From Anaerolineales bacterium (GTDB taxonomy: Bacteria > Chloroflexota > Anaerolineae > 4572-78 > J111), in NCBI GenBank assembly GCA_015075185.1, contig JABTUW010000002.1, positions 868,001 to 932,000 of the forward strand: a DNA stretch of 64,000 nt. The letters are read 5' to 3'. Of this stretch, positions 9,367 to 16,696 are shown piece after piece; position 1 is the stretch's first letter, and the number at the start of each line of letters is the position of its first letter. The notes beneath the pieces are model-generated. The model searched no databases and was not told the DNA's origin. It saw only the letters and a list, made by a program, of their open reading frames with translations. A program made the position numbers and the translations under genes.

Positions 9367-10086
9367 ATGTTGCCGTTGAGAGACATGAATCCAACCCGCC
9401 GCTTTCCTATCCTCACCTACCTGCTGATCCTGCTCAATGTCCTGGTTTTCCTGTGGGAACTGAGCCTTTCACCCGCCGCCCTCGACGCTGCCCTGACTGA
9501 CCTCTCGGTAGTTCCGGCCAATGTTTCCCGGAATCTCCTCTCGCTGGAGACCATTTTGGATGTCATCCGCAGCATGTTCTTTCACGCGGGCTGGGGGCAT
9601 TTGTTGAGTAACATGCTCTACTTATACCTCTTCGGCGATAATGTCGAGGATCGGTTAGGGCGGATCTTGTACTTGGTGCTTTATTTGGCCAGCGGTTTTG
9701 CCGCCGCTTTTGCCCAAGTTGTCATTGACCCAACCTCGCCGATTGTGTTGGTGGGTGCGAGTGGAGCCATTTCCGGGGTATTGGGCAGCTATCTAGTCCT
9801 TTTTCCCGGCGTGCGGGTGCGGGGAATTGTCCCCCTGTTCTACATTGGCATGTGGTCCGAGTGGCCAGCCTGGCTCGTCATTGGTCTGTGGTTTGTGGTC
9901 CAACTATTTAACGGCGTGGCCTCTCTGGGGGCCGCGTCTGCCGGTGGGGTAGCCTTTTTTGCCCACATCGGCGGTTTTGTCCTGGGCATGATTCTGACCT
10001 GGATCCTGATGCTCTTTGTGCCCCAACCTCCCCGTGACTACCGGCAGCAGATGCTTTACGAGCGGGCCAGGCGATATCCTTATTGA
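9367..10086 (+). CDS. Rhomboid-family intramembrane serine protease
   Basis: 239-aa polytopic membrane protease. Helix 2 ends with 'FFHAGWGHLLSNMLYL', the conserved HxxWxHLxxN motif; the catalytic serine is S132 in 'VGASGAISG' and the catalytic histidine H200 in 'FFAHIGGFVLG'. Six or so membrane segments are predicted, and the size matches the compact bacterial/GlpG-like class without an added cytoplasmic domain. Substrates cannot be predicted. It is placed 3 nt after the Ca2+ ATPase gene (stop to start) and its own stop overlaps or abuts the next reading frame, so co-translation is likely. Confidence 0.92.
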   Translation: MLPLRDMNPTRRFPILTYLLILLNVLVFLWELSLSPAALDAALTDLSVVPANVSRNLLSLETILDVIRSMFFHAGWGHLLSNMLYLYLFGDNVEDRLGRILYLVLYLASGFAAAFAQVVIDPTSPIVLVGASGAISGVLGSYLVLFPGVRVRGIVPLFYIGMWSEWPAWLVIGLWFVVQLFNGVASLGAASAGGVAFFAHIGGFVLGMILTWILMLFVPQPPRDYRQQMLYERARRYPY

Positions 10087-10118
10087 TGACGGCAAAAATT
10101 TTGGAAAAAGATGATCTC

Positions 10119-10781
10119 ATGACTATCCTGGCTCTGATCCCTGCTTATAACGAGTCGCTCCACATCGCCGGTGTGGTGGCCGGTGCCCTTGTTCACCTAC
10201 CGGTGCTGGTGGTGGATGATGGCTCAACTGACGACACGGCCGCCCAGGCCCAGGCTGCTGGCGCAACCGTCTTAATCCAGAACCCTAACCAGGGCAAAGG
10301 CGCGGCGCTGCAGGCCGGATTTCGTTGGGCTATGGCCGAAGGGTATGAGGCCGTGATTACCCTCGATGCCGACGGCCAGCACAACCCGGTGGAGCTTCCC
10401 AAGTTTATCCAGGCTTACCAAACCCCGCCGGCCGATCTTATCATCGGCCGGCGGGATTTTAGCCAGATGCCGCCCGTGCGCCGCCTGGCCAATTGGTTAG
10501 GCGGCCTGGGCTATTCCTGGGCCGTAGGGCAGCGCATCTTTGATAATCAATCCGGCTACCGGCTGATTAGCCGTCGCCTGCTGGCCGCGCTGCTTGACCG
10601 GAATTTGGAACGGGGTTTTGAGTATGAAGTCGAGATGATTACAATTTGTGTACGGCGTGGTTTTAAGTTGGCCTGGGTGCCAATCCAAACTATTTACGCC
10701 GGTGAAGCGAGCCATATCCAGCCGGTGCAGCACACCAAAAATTTTTTGCGCCTGCTGTGGCGCACCCGGCAAATGCGTTGA
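10119..10781 (+). CDS. Glycosyltransferase family 2, dolichyl/polyprenyl-phosphate sugar synthase-like
   Basis: Transfers a sugar from a nucleotide donor to a lipid-phosphate or similar acceptor. The GT-A fold is clear: 'ALIPAYNES' at the N-terminus, 'VVDDGSTDDT', then the metal-binding 'TLDADGQHNP' and 'NQSGYRLISRRLL', a signature of the DPM1/DPG-synthase subgroup. There are no C-terminal membrane helices, so it is a soluble or peripheral form. I chose the ATG at 10119 because GGAAAAAG lies 8 nt upstream; an in-frame ATG at 10086 overlapping the rhomboid stop (TGATG) would add 11 residues. It is followed after 1 nt by the VTT-domain gene. Confidence 0.85.
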   Translation: MTILALIPAYNESLHIAGVVAGALVHLPVLVVDDGSTDDTAAQAQAAGATVLIQNPNQGKGAALQAGFRWAMAEGYEAVITLDADGQHNPVELPKFIQAYQTPPADLIIGRRDFSQMPPVRRLANWLGGLGYSWAVGQRIFDNQSGYRLISRRLLAALLDRNLERGFEYEVEMITICVRRGFKLAWVPIQTIYAGEASHIQPVQHTKNFLRLLWRTRQMR

Positions 10782-10782
10782 G

Positions 10783-11481
10783 ATGAGTCAAGTGGAGCGC
10801 GAAAAGTCAATCAACGATCATATCTTTAAGTGGCTGGGCTACGGCCTGATCATCATGCTTGTCCTGTCCCTCCTGTGGGCCAGCCGCCAGCAACTGCTCG
10901 ACCTGCTCCACTTCTTCCGCGACCGGGAGGCAGTCACGGCTTATCTTGAGCCGCTCGGCTGGTGGGGGCCGCTGTTATACCTAGTTATTGTCACCTTCCA
11001 GGTGTTAACGGCGACCATCCCCGGCCACGCCCTGATGATCGCCGCCGCTTATTTGTATGGTTTTCCCCTCGGCCTGGCCCTCAATACCTTGGGGGGCGTA
11101 GGGGCCAGCCAGTTGGCTTTTGTCATCGCCCGGCGGGCCGGCCTGCCCTGGGTCAGTCGCGTTTTACCCCAACCCCTTTTGCAGCGCTGGCATCACATCG
11201 TCAAGCGGCAGGGCTTCTTCTTTTTCCTGACCTGCTTTTGGCTGCCCATTGTGCCTCATAACGCCACCAACTACCTGGGTGGACTGAGTTTGATCTCTTT
11301 TTGGCGCTTCTGGTGGGCCAACTTTCTGGGCCGCCTGCCGGGCATGGTGATTGTTACCTTGATTGGCGCGTATGGCCTGGAACTTTCCTGGCGGCAGTGG
11401 ACCCTCATTGGCGCGGCTGGACTGCTGTTCATTGCCGGCGGCCACTACCTCGCGGCGAAAATTCAGCGCCTCTTCCCCTGA
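10783..11481 (+). CDS. VTT/DedA (TVP38/TMEM64) family membrane protein
   Basis: 232-aa integral membrane protein. It has an N-terminal helix (about 19-37), then the VTT domain with 'YLVIVTFQVLTATIPGHALMI', the re-entrant 'GFPLGLALNTLGGVGASQLAFVIAR' type segment, and 'FWLPIVPHNATNYLGGLS', which carries the Pro/Asn pattern of TMEM64-like proteins. Members of this superfamily act as lipid scramblases or undecaprenyl-phosphate flippases. Its position one base behind a polyprenyl-phosphate glycosyltransferase fits a role in recycling or flipping lipid-linked sugar carriers; that link is inferred. The ATG at 10783 follows the preceding stop (TGAGATG); longer upstream frames would run back into the glycosyltransferase gene. 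Confidence 0.85.
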   Translation: MSQVEREKSINDHIFKWLGYGLIIMLVLSLLWASRQQLLDLLHFFRDREAVTAYLEPLGWWGPLLYLVIVTFQVLTATIPGHALMIAAAYLYGFPLGLALNTLGGVGASQLAFVIARRAGLPWVSRVLPQPLLQRWHHIVKRQGFFFFLTCFWLPIVPHNATNYLGGLSLISFWRFWWANFLGRLPGMVIVTLIGAYGLELSWRQWTLIGAAGLLFIAGGHYLAAKIQRLFP

Positions 11482-11495
11482 GTCTGCCCTTTTCC

Positions 11496-11640
11496 TAAAT
11501 AACCTCAGTTCGGAATTAGCTCGAAAATCATCCTGAGTAGGGCGTAAGCCTGTATCGAAGGGTGATTTTCGGCAAATGATCGCATCCTGAGTAGCCTGGA
11601 ACGAAGTGAAAGGCGTAGCGAAGGGTGCGATTTTGAGGCA
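11496..11640. repeat. REP-like intergenic element, copy A (two tandem palindromic units)
   Basis: Starts with TAAATAACCTCAGTTCGGA, then two units that each open with ATCCTGAGTAG and close with CGAAGGGTG plus a complement of the opening. The first unit is framed by CGAAAATCA / TGATTTTCG. Homologous elements lie at 52205-52355 and 55771-55953. Confidence 0.75.
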
Positions 11641-11706
11641 AAAACTCTTCATTCTGCTTTGCGAACCCCCTGTTGCATGTTATACTCGGCGCTTGGAGTG
11701 CCTTTG

Positions 11707-13926
11707 ATGAAATTAACCTTTCGTATAACCATATTGCTCTCGACCCTCTTCCTTCTGGTAAAACTACCCTCAGCCTCTGCTCAGGAGGGGCCGCTGGTGC
11801 TGGCCTTCTACTATGCCTGGTTTGACCAGAATACGTGGAGCTCCGGCCAATCGGCGGACACGCCGGCCGAGCCGTATAATTCGTCCGACCGGGTGACCAT
11901 CGAGCGGCAGGTGACGCAGGCGCAGAGCGCCGGGATTGACGCCTTTGTCCAGTCCTGGTACGGGCCACAGGAGGCTGGCAACCAGACCGAAACCAATTTC
12001 CGCACCCTGCTGGATGTGGCCCAGGCCAGAGGTTTCAAAGCCGCCGTTGATCTGGAAGTCACCAGCCCCTTTTTAGGCAGCGCCTCAAGCGTCAGCGACG
12101 CCCTGGCCAAGCTGCTGGCCACCCACGCCCAGCACCCGGCCTACTTGCGCTACCAGGGCAAGCCGGTCATTTTCTTCTGGCGGCAGCAGCAGTTTTCGGT
12201 GGACCAGTGGGCGGCTATCCGCCAGCAGGTTGATCCCAACCGGGCCGCCGTTTGGATCGCCGAGGGCACGGATTTGAGCTATCAAGCCATCTTCGACGGC
12301 CACCATCTCTACAGCATCGCCTGGGCCGCTTCGCCAGCCGACCAACTGGCCAAGTGGGGCAGTCAGGTGCGGACTTATGCCGCCGAAAACGGATTCAACC
12401 GCTTATGGGTGGCTACGGTTATGCCCGGCTATGACGACACCCGGTTGCCACGAGCCAACAGTTTTGCCGTGCCCCGGCGAAACGGCGACTACTTCCGCGA
12501 GACGTGGCGGGGTGCGGTCGCCAGCCAGCCCAATATGATCATTATCACCAGCTTCAACGAGTGGCCGGAAGGCACCCACCTGGAGCCGAGCGCCGGCTAC
12601 GGCAGTCTTTACCTGGATATTACCCGCGAGTTGGTCACCGCTATGCGGGGCAGCCCGCCCCCGGCGCCGGCTGCTGCGCCAGCCCCTGCCGCAGAAACTT
12701 CTACGCCGGAACCGGCCTCGACGCCGGAACCCGTGGCGACCCCCAGCGGCCCATACATTGTCGCCGAGGAGGGAGCCAATATTCGCAGCGGCCCGAGTAC
12801 CAGTTTTGAGCGGGTTGGCCAACTAGCGGCCAACAGCCCGATTGAGGTGATTGGCCAGACGGAAGCCGGCGATTGGTGGCAGATTCATTTTCCGCGCGGT
12901 TCCAACACCATTGGCTGGGTGAATGCGGAAGTGGTCGAGTTTGTCGGTGATGTCGAAACCGTGCCGGTGGTCGAAGCGCCCAGCCCGGCCCAGGCGTCCA
13001 GCACAGCCCAGGCCAATCTCCAGGTATCGTCTACCTTGACGGCGACGGCGGCGGTGAGCAGCACCGCGCCGGTGGTCAGAGTTTCGGCGGGCGGGGTGAA
13101 CGTGCGCAGCGGCCCCGGCCTTGACTTTGAGCTGGTGGGACGGCTCGACGCCGGGGCGGAAGCGGTCGTGGTTGGTAAAAATGAAACCGGCGAGTGGTGG
13201 CAGATCGAGTATGAAACGGGCGAGGCTGGACTGGCCTGGGTGGCCGATGCCGTGGTAGATTTCAGCGGCGATGTGGCGAGCGTAGCGGTGGTTAAGCTGA
13301 ATATCCCGACCGCCACCCCCACGACAACGCCCACTGCGACCATTACCCCCAGCCCAACCGTGACTCCCACGCTCAGCCCCACCGAGCCGATCATCGCCGG
13401 GACAATTGAAGTGACCGATCCGATCAATGTTCGGGCCGCACCCTCAACCGAGGGCGATCTGGTGGGTGGGCTTTACCTGGGCGACAAAGCCAATGTGTTC
13501 GCCATCAGCAAGGATGGCGAGTGGTGGCAGATCGAGTTCCCCGACGGGCCGGACGGGCTTGGCTGGGTTTCGGCCGAATTTGTCCGCTTCCAGGGCGACC
13601 GGGCAGCCGTGCCGATTTTTGGCCAGGGCACGGCCACGCCAACGCCTCGCCCTACCCGCACCCCCACCCGCACCCCAACGCCCAAGGCGCCAGTCCTGAC
13701 CGAACTGCCGACCCTGGCCCCGACCGCCACCTCCATTTACCAGCCCACCGCTGCCGCCCTGCTGGCCCAACGCGGCACCCCCGACCCGGCCCTGACTGAA
13801 CTCCCCACCGGCTCCGGCGCTTCATCGTTTAGCTGGAGCGATTTTCCCTGGGGGATTCTCAGCCTGGTCGTCATCGCCGCCTTTTTGTGGTACCAATTCT
13901 ACTGGCGTAGACGGGGATTAAGATAA
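11707..13926 (+). CDS. Secreted GH99-like (endo-alpha-mannosidase-like) protein with three SH3b domains and C-terminal anchor
   Basis: 739-aa exported protein. A signal peptide (residues 1-24, ending 'PSASA') precedes a TIM-barrel domain of the GH99/WbsX-like type (about 28-320): 'LAFYYAWFD', 'DAFVQSWYGP', 'AAVDLEV', 'VIFFWRQ' and the hallmark 'SFNEWPEGTHLEPS', which holds the acidic residues expected in the active site. Three bacterial SH3 (SH3b) domains follow, each with 'NIRSGPS/NVRSGPG/NVRAAPS' and 'GDWWQI/GEWWQI' and 'GWVxAxxV', separated by Ala/Thr/Pro linkers. A Thr-Pro stalk leads to one C-terminal membrane helix and basic tail. The enzyme is therefore probably displayed on the cell surface, where it would cut alpha-mannan-like glycans while the SH3b domains hold wall or glycan. 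Start ATG at 11707 with GGAG upstream; a TATACT box sits at 11680. Specificity is not determinable. Confidence 0.85.
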   Translation: MKLTFRITILLSTLFLLVKLPSASAQEGPLVLAFYYAWFDQNTWSSGQSADTPAEPYNSSDRVTIERQVTQAQSAGIDAFVQSWYGPQEAGNQTETNFRTLLDVAQARGFKAAVDLEVTSPFLGSASSVSDALAKLLATHAQHPAYLRYQGKPVIFFWRQQQFSVDQWAAIRQQVDPNRAAVWIAEGTDLSYQAIFDGHHLYSIAWAASPADQLAKWGSQVRTYAAENGFNRLWVATVMPGYDDTRLPRANSFAVPRRNGDYFRETWRGAVASQPNMIIITSFNEWPEGTHLEPSAGYGSLYLDITRELVTAMRGSPPPAPAAAPAPAAETSTPEPASTPEPVATPSGPYIVAEEGANIRSGPSTSFERVGQLAANSPIEVIGQTEAGDWWQIHFPRGSNTIGWVNAEVVEFVGDVETVPVVEAPSPAQASSTAQANLQVSSTLTATAAVSSTAPVVRVSAGGVNVRSGPGLDFELVGRLDAGAEAVVVGKNETGEWWQIEYETGEAGLAWVADAVVDFSGDVASVAVVKLNIPTATPTTTPTATITPSPTVTPTLSPTEPIIAGTIEVTDPINVRAAPSTEGDLVGGLYLGDKANVFAISKDGEWWQIEFPDGPDGLGWVSAEFVRFQGDRAAVPIFGQGTATPTPRPTRTPTRTPTPKAPVLTELPTLAPTATSIYQPTAAALLAQRGTPDPALTELPTGSGASSFSWSDFPWGILSLVVIAAFLWYQFYWRRRGLR

Positions 13927-13935
13927 AACCTACCC

Positions 13936-13970
13936 ACAGAGCGGCTCTCACGGGCCGCTCTGTTTTTATT
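13936..13970 (+). terminator. Intrinsic terminator
   Basis: Perfect 10-bp GC-rich stem ACAGAGCGGC (13936-13945) / GCCGCTCTGT (13954-13963) with 8-nt loop and a following T-run, 10 nt after the stop of the GH99-like gene. Confidence 0.85.
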
Positions 13971-13988
13971 TTGGCCTGTAATATTGGT

Positions 13989-14025
13989 CAAACTGTTAGT
14001 TTGACCCGCACAAACTAACAGTTTG
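13989..14025. repeat. Perfect 15-bp inverted repeat
   Basis: CAAACTGTTAGTTTG (13989-14003), 7-nt loop, CAAACTAACAGTTTG (14011-14025). Each arm is itself nearly self-complementary (CAAACT..AGTTTG), so both arms and the whole can fold. There is no T-run, and a terminator already lies upstream, so it looks like a small dispersed palindrome rather than a terminator. Confidence 0.7.
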
Positions 14026-14133
14026 TGCTACAGATTTGGATTGTTGAGACTGAATTCACCAGTACAAAAAGCCGGAAATGTGGTAATATACAAAAAACTT
14101 TGTAGGAAATATAAGCAAGTTTCCAATACTCAA

Positions 14134-14175
14134 AGGGGGTCTTAGACCCGCGTGGGTTGGGGTCGCAGACCCCCT
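14134..14175. repeat. Palindrome with AGGGGGTCT/AGACCCCCT arms
   Basis: AGGGGGTCT at 14134-14142 pairs with AGACCCCCT at 14167-14175. The interior contains a second nested pair (GACCC/GGGTC). It lies in the leader region 33 bp upstream of the start at 14208 and belongs to the GGTCT/AGACC palindrome class seen elsewhere in this window. Confidence 0.6.
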
Positions 14176-14207
14176 CCGAGCGATTAACTGCAAAGGCAGG
14201 AAACGAT

Positions 14208-15197
14208 ATGAAACCTCACGAGATGCCCTATCCAGCCTCTGACCAGCAAGGTCTGTTCCAGGCGTTGATCGGCGATGGCCGCCCGCTGTTATTATTCACC
14301 GGCCTCAGTATCGTCCTGGCGGGCGGGTTTGCCCTGTTCCTGGCCGTTACGGGGCATTTCCTGCCCCACGATACCCAATTCCTGGGCATGACTGCCGGGC
14401 AGTTGTGCACCTTCAACGACTGCCGGATTGTCCGGTTCATGATCCACGACCGGACGGCTTTCGGCGGGGCGTTGATGTCCATTGGCCTGCTCTACATGTG
14501 GCTGGCGGCGTTTCCCCTGCGCCGGGGCGAAGCGTGGGCCTGGTGGCTGTTTGTCCTGAGCGGCCTGCTGGGCTTTGGCAGTTTCCTGGCCTACCTCGGC
14601 TACGGCTACCTCGATACCTGGCACGGCACGGCCACGTTATTCCTCTTACCCTGTTTTGTCCTGGGCCTGATTCGCTCAGTCGCGCTGCTGCCCCGGCCCC
14701 TGCGGCTGCATGCGCTGTTGGCGCCGTCCGTTCCGCTGGCCTGGGATTCTCGCTTTGCCCTGGGGCGCTTGTGCCTGCTCCTGACGGCAATCGGCATGAG
14801 CGGCGGCGGGCTGACCATCCTGCTCGTCGGCACGACCCGTGTTTTTGTGCCGCAGGATTTGGAGTTCATGGGGCTGCTGCCCGCCGATTTGCAACAGATC
14901 AACCCTCGCCTGATCCCGCTCATCGCCCATGACCGGGCCGGGTTTGGCGGCGGCGTGCTGACGACCGGCGTCGCCATCTTTTTCTCGGTCTGGTGTGCCG
15001 CCCCCTCGCGGAGTTTGTGGCAGGTTCTCTGCCTGGCCGGCGCCATCGGATTTGCCACCGCTATCGGCATCCATCCCATCGTCGGGTACGACGACCTGCT
15101 TCACCTCGCTCCGGCGCTGCTGGGAGCCGTCATGTTTCTCGTTGGGATTGTCCTTTGTTATCAGCCAATGGTTTCGGGGCAACAAAATTTGGAGTAG
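14208..15197 (+). CDS. Internally duplicated polytopic membrane protein of unknown function
   Basis: 329-aa, about eight membrane helices, no recognised catalytic motif. The two halves are homologous: in the N-half 'FLPHDTQFLGMTAGQL', 'RFMIHDRTAFGGALMSIGL', 'GYGYLDTWHGTATLFLLPCFVLG'; in the C-half 'FVPQDLEFMGLLPADL', 'PLIAHDRAGFGGGVLTTGV', 'IVGYDDLLHLAPALLGAVMFLVG'. Each half thus has P-x-D-x-x-F/L-x-x-G-L/M, an 'I-x-H-D-R-x-x-F-G-G' motif and a C-terminal His. The paired His/Asp motifs could bind metal or a cofactor, but I cannot name the family. Start at ATG 14208 (AGGCAGG upstream) rather than at an in-frame site 51 bp earlier, which falls in a palindrome. Convergent with tpx. Confidence 0.8.
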   Translation: MKPHEMPYPASDQQGLFQALIGDGRPLLLFTGLSIVLAGGFALFLAVTGHFLPHDTQFLGMTAGQLCTFNDCRIVRFMIHDRTAFGGALMSIGLLYMWLAAFPLRRGEAWAWWLFVLSGLLGFGSFLAYLGYGYLDTWHGTATLFLLPCFVLGLIRSVALLPRPLRLHALLAPSVPLAWDSRFALGRLCLLLTAIGMSGGGLTILLVGTTRVFVPQDLEFMGLLPADLQQINPRLIPLIAHDRAGFGGGVLTTGVAIFFSVWCAAPSRSLWQVLCLAGAIGFATAIGIHPIVGYDDLLHLAPALLGAVMFLVGIVLCYQPMVSGQQNLE

Positions 15198-15221
15198 GGG
15201 CAGGTCTTAGACCTGCCCTAC
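15194..15221. terminator. Palindrome at convergent junction, likely shared terminator
   Basis: GTAGGG-G-CAGGTC / GACCTG-CCCTAC with a 3-nt loop and one bulged G, overlapping the stop codon of the membrane protein gene and lying 3 nt before the end of tpx. Related in sequence to the palindrome at 5770-5792. Confidence 0.5.
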
Positions 15222-15224
15222 GAG

Positions 15225-15749
15225 TTAGCCAACCACTTCCTTCAACGCAGCCAGGGCCGCATCATAATTGGGGTGCTGGGAGATCTCCGGCACGTACTCG
15301 ATGTAGCGGATGACGCCATCGGCGTCAACGATGAAGATCGAGCGCTGTTCCACCCGCACTTCTTTAACGTGGGTGCCGTAGGCGTCGCCAAAGGACATGC
15401 TGCGGTAATCCGAGAGCATCTTGAGCCGGTCCACCCCGCTGGCGGTACACCAGTTGGCCTGGGCCACCGGCAGGTCCACGCTGATGGTGTAGCCCTCGAC
15501 TTTGTCGCCGTATTGGGCCAGTTCTTCGTTGAAGCGCTTGGTCTGGGCGTCGCAAATGCCGGTGTTCAGCGAGGGCACGACGTTGAACAGCCGCACCTTG
15601 GGGCCGGTGTCGGCCAGGGTGAATTTTTCGAGGGAAAAAAGGCCGGTGGCCAATTCAAAGTCGGGGGCTTTGTCGCCGGGTTTGAGCTTGTCGCCCATAA
15701 CGGTCAAAGGTCTGCCTTTGTGAGTTACAGCGCCGGGCCGTTCAGTCAT
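15225..15749 (-). CDS. tpx: Thiol peroxidase (atypical 2-Cys peroxiredoxin)
   Basis: Reduces hydrogen peroxide and alkyl hydroperoxides using thioredoxin. The 174-aa protein has the Tpx opening 'MTERPGAVTHKGRPLTV', 'PGDKAPDFELAT', the peroxidatic Cys66 in 'VPSLNTGICDAQT' and a resolving Cys101 in 'ANWCTASGVDR'. The 34-residue spacing between the cysteines is that of Tpx and permits an intramolecular disulfide. The usual 'SVVPSLDTPVC' has 'N-T-G-I' in place of 'D-T-P-V', a mild variation. The length is standard. It is monocistronic, downstream of the zwf-pgl pair on the same strand but separated by a repeat-containing gap. Confidence 0.94.
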   Translation of the reverse strand: MTERPGAVTHKGRPLTVMGDKLKPGDKAPDFELATGLFSLEKFTLADTGPKVRLFNVVPSLNTGICDAQTKRFNEELAQYGDKVEGYTISVDLPVAQANWCTASGVDRLKMLSDYRSMSFGDAYGTHVKEVRVEQRSIFIVDADGVIRYIEYVPEISQHPNYDAALAALKEVVG

Positions 15750-15818
15750 GGTTAGAAATTCCTCTCTCTTGAATTGATAAATTAGGAATTATGTAGTTCG
15801 AATGTCTAAGGTCAAAAT

Positions 15819-15886
15819 TTTACCGCAGAGGCGCAGAGTTCGCTGAGTTTTTATAAAAATTCTCTGCGTTCTCTGCGGTGATTTTT
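15819..15886. repeat. Imperfect inverted repeat (CACCGCAGAG-type)
   Basis: ACCGCAGAGGCGCAGAG at 15822-15838 pairs with CTCTGCGTTCTCTGCGGT at about 15862-15879 across an AT-rich loop. It is placed between the end of pgl (15899) and the start of tpx (15749), and could end the zwf-pgl transcript. The sequence has the look of a dispersed repeat rather than a unique terminator. Confidence 0.55.
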
Positions 15887-15898
15887 CTTCAACATAGT

Positions 15899-16693
15899 TT
15901 AACCGCGTAAGCCTTGTAAATAATCACGGTTTTTCAGGTTGGCTGCGGCGGCTTCATCCACAAACCAGTGGAGGCGGCCGGAGGTGGGTTGAACCCGGTG
16001 CGCCGGCAGAGTTGAGCCGGCCGCAAAAACCTGCGGCAGGATAGCGGCTTTGCCGTCCCCGGCGGCGACGAAGGCCACCTGGCGGGCGTTATTCAGCACG
16101 GGCAGGGTCAGGGTGATGCGCTGCGGCGGCGGTTTGGGCGAGTCGAAAATGGGGACGACCCAACGCTCGGTTTCTTGCAGGAGGGGGTGGCCGGGAAAGA
16201 GAGAAGCGGTGTGGCCGTCCTCGCCCATGCCGAGCAGGATAAGATCGAATTGGGGAAGGGCAGGGGTTGGAAGGTTGGAAGGTTGGAGCAGAGGGTCATC
16301 GGGTTGTGGGATGGAGGGTTGAATTGTAAGAACCTGGGTCAGGACAGTTTCATAAGCGGCTGCGGTTTGGGCGGGGTCGAGCGAGGTATCAGGAGCGTGA
16401 ATTTGTCCCGGTGGGATCGGCACATGGTCGAACAAATACTGCTGGGCCAGGAAGTAGTTGCTGTCGGAGTGGGTCAGCGGGACGCAGCGTTCATCGGCCC
16501 AGAAGACATGCCAGGCCGACCAGTCCGTCGCCTGCTTGACCAGCGCCGGGCCGAGCACCTGGGGCAGCGAGCCGCCGGACAGCGCCACGGTGAAGCGCCC
16601 GCGGGCGGCAATGGCTTCCGCCGAGAGTTGAGCGGCGTGGGCGGCAGCGGCCTGGCCTAACTCTTCTGGGTTGGGGAAAATATGAAGGTCCAT
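15899..16693 (-). CDS. pgl: 6-phosphogluconolactonase
   Basis: Hydrolyses 6-phosphoglucono-1,5-lactone in the oxidative pentose phosphate pathway. The 264-aa protein has 'FTVALSGGSLPQVL', 'WHVFWADERCVPLTHSDSN', 'FDLILLGMGEDGHTASLFPG' and 'RITLTLPVLNNARQVAFVAAG', all signature blocks of the DevB/SOL family. Between the 'AYETVL' helix and 'FDLILLG' there is a Pro/Gln-rich insertion of about 23 residues encoded by GGTTGGAA-type tandem repeats (about 16255-16330), which is not usual and may be a surface loop acquired from a repeat. The gene follows zwf by 3 nt and performs the next reaction. Confidence 0.93.
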   Translation of the reverse strand: MDLHIFPNPEELGQAAAAHAAQLSAEAIAARGRFTVALSGGSLPQVLGPALVKQATDWSAWHVFWADERCVPLTHSDSNYFLAQQYLFDHVPIPPGQIHAPDTSLDPAQTAAAYETVLTQVLTIQPSIPQPDDPLLQPSNLPTPALPQFDLILLGMGEDGHTASLFPGHPLLQETERWVVPIFDSPKPPPQRITLTLPVLNNARQVAFVAAGDGKAAILPQVFAAGSTLPAHRVQPTSGRLHWFVDEAAAANLKNRDYLQGLRG

Positions 16694-16696
16694 CGT

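Noticed and set aside
13989..14025. Intrinsic terminator
   Set aside because: No T-run, and a strong terminator already lies at 13936-13970; better explained as a dispersed palindrome.
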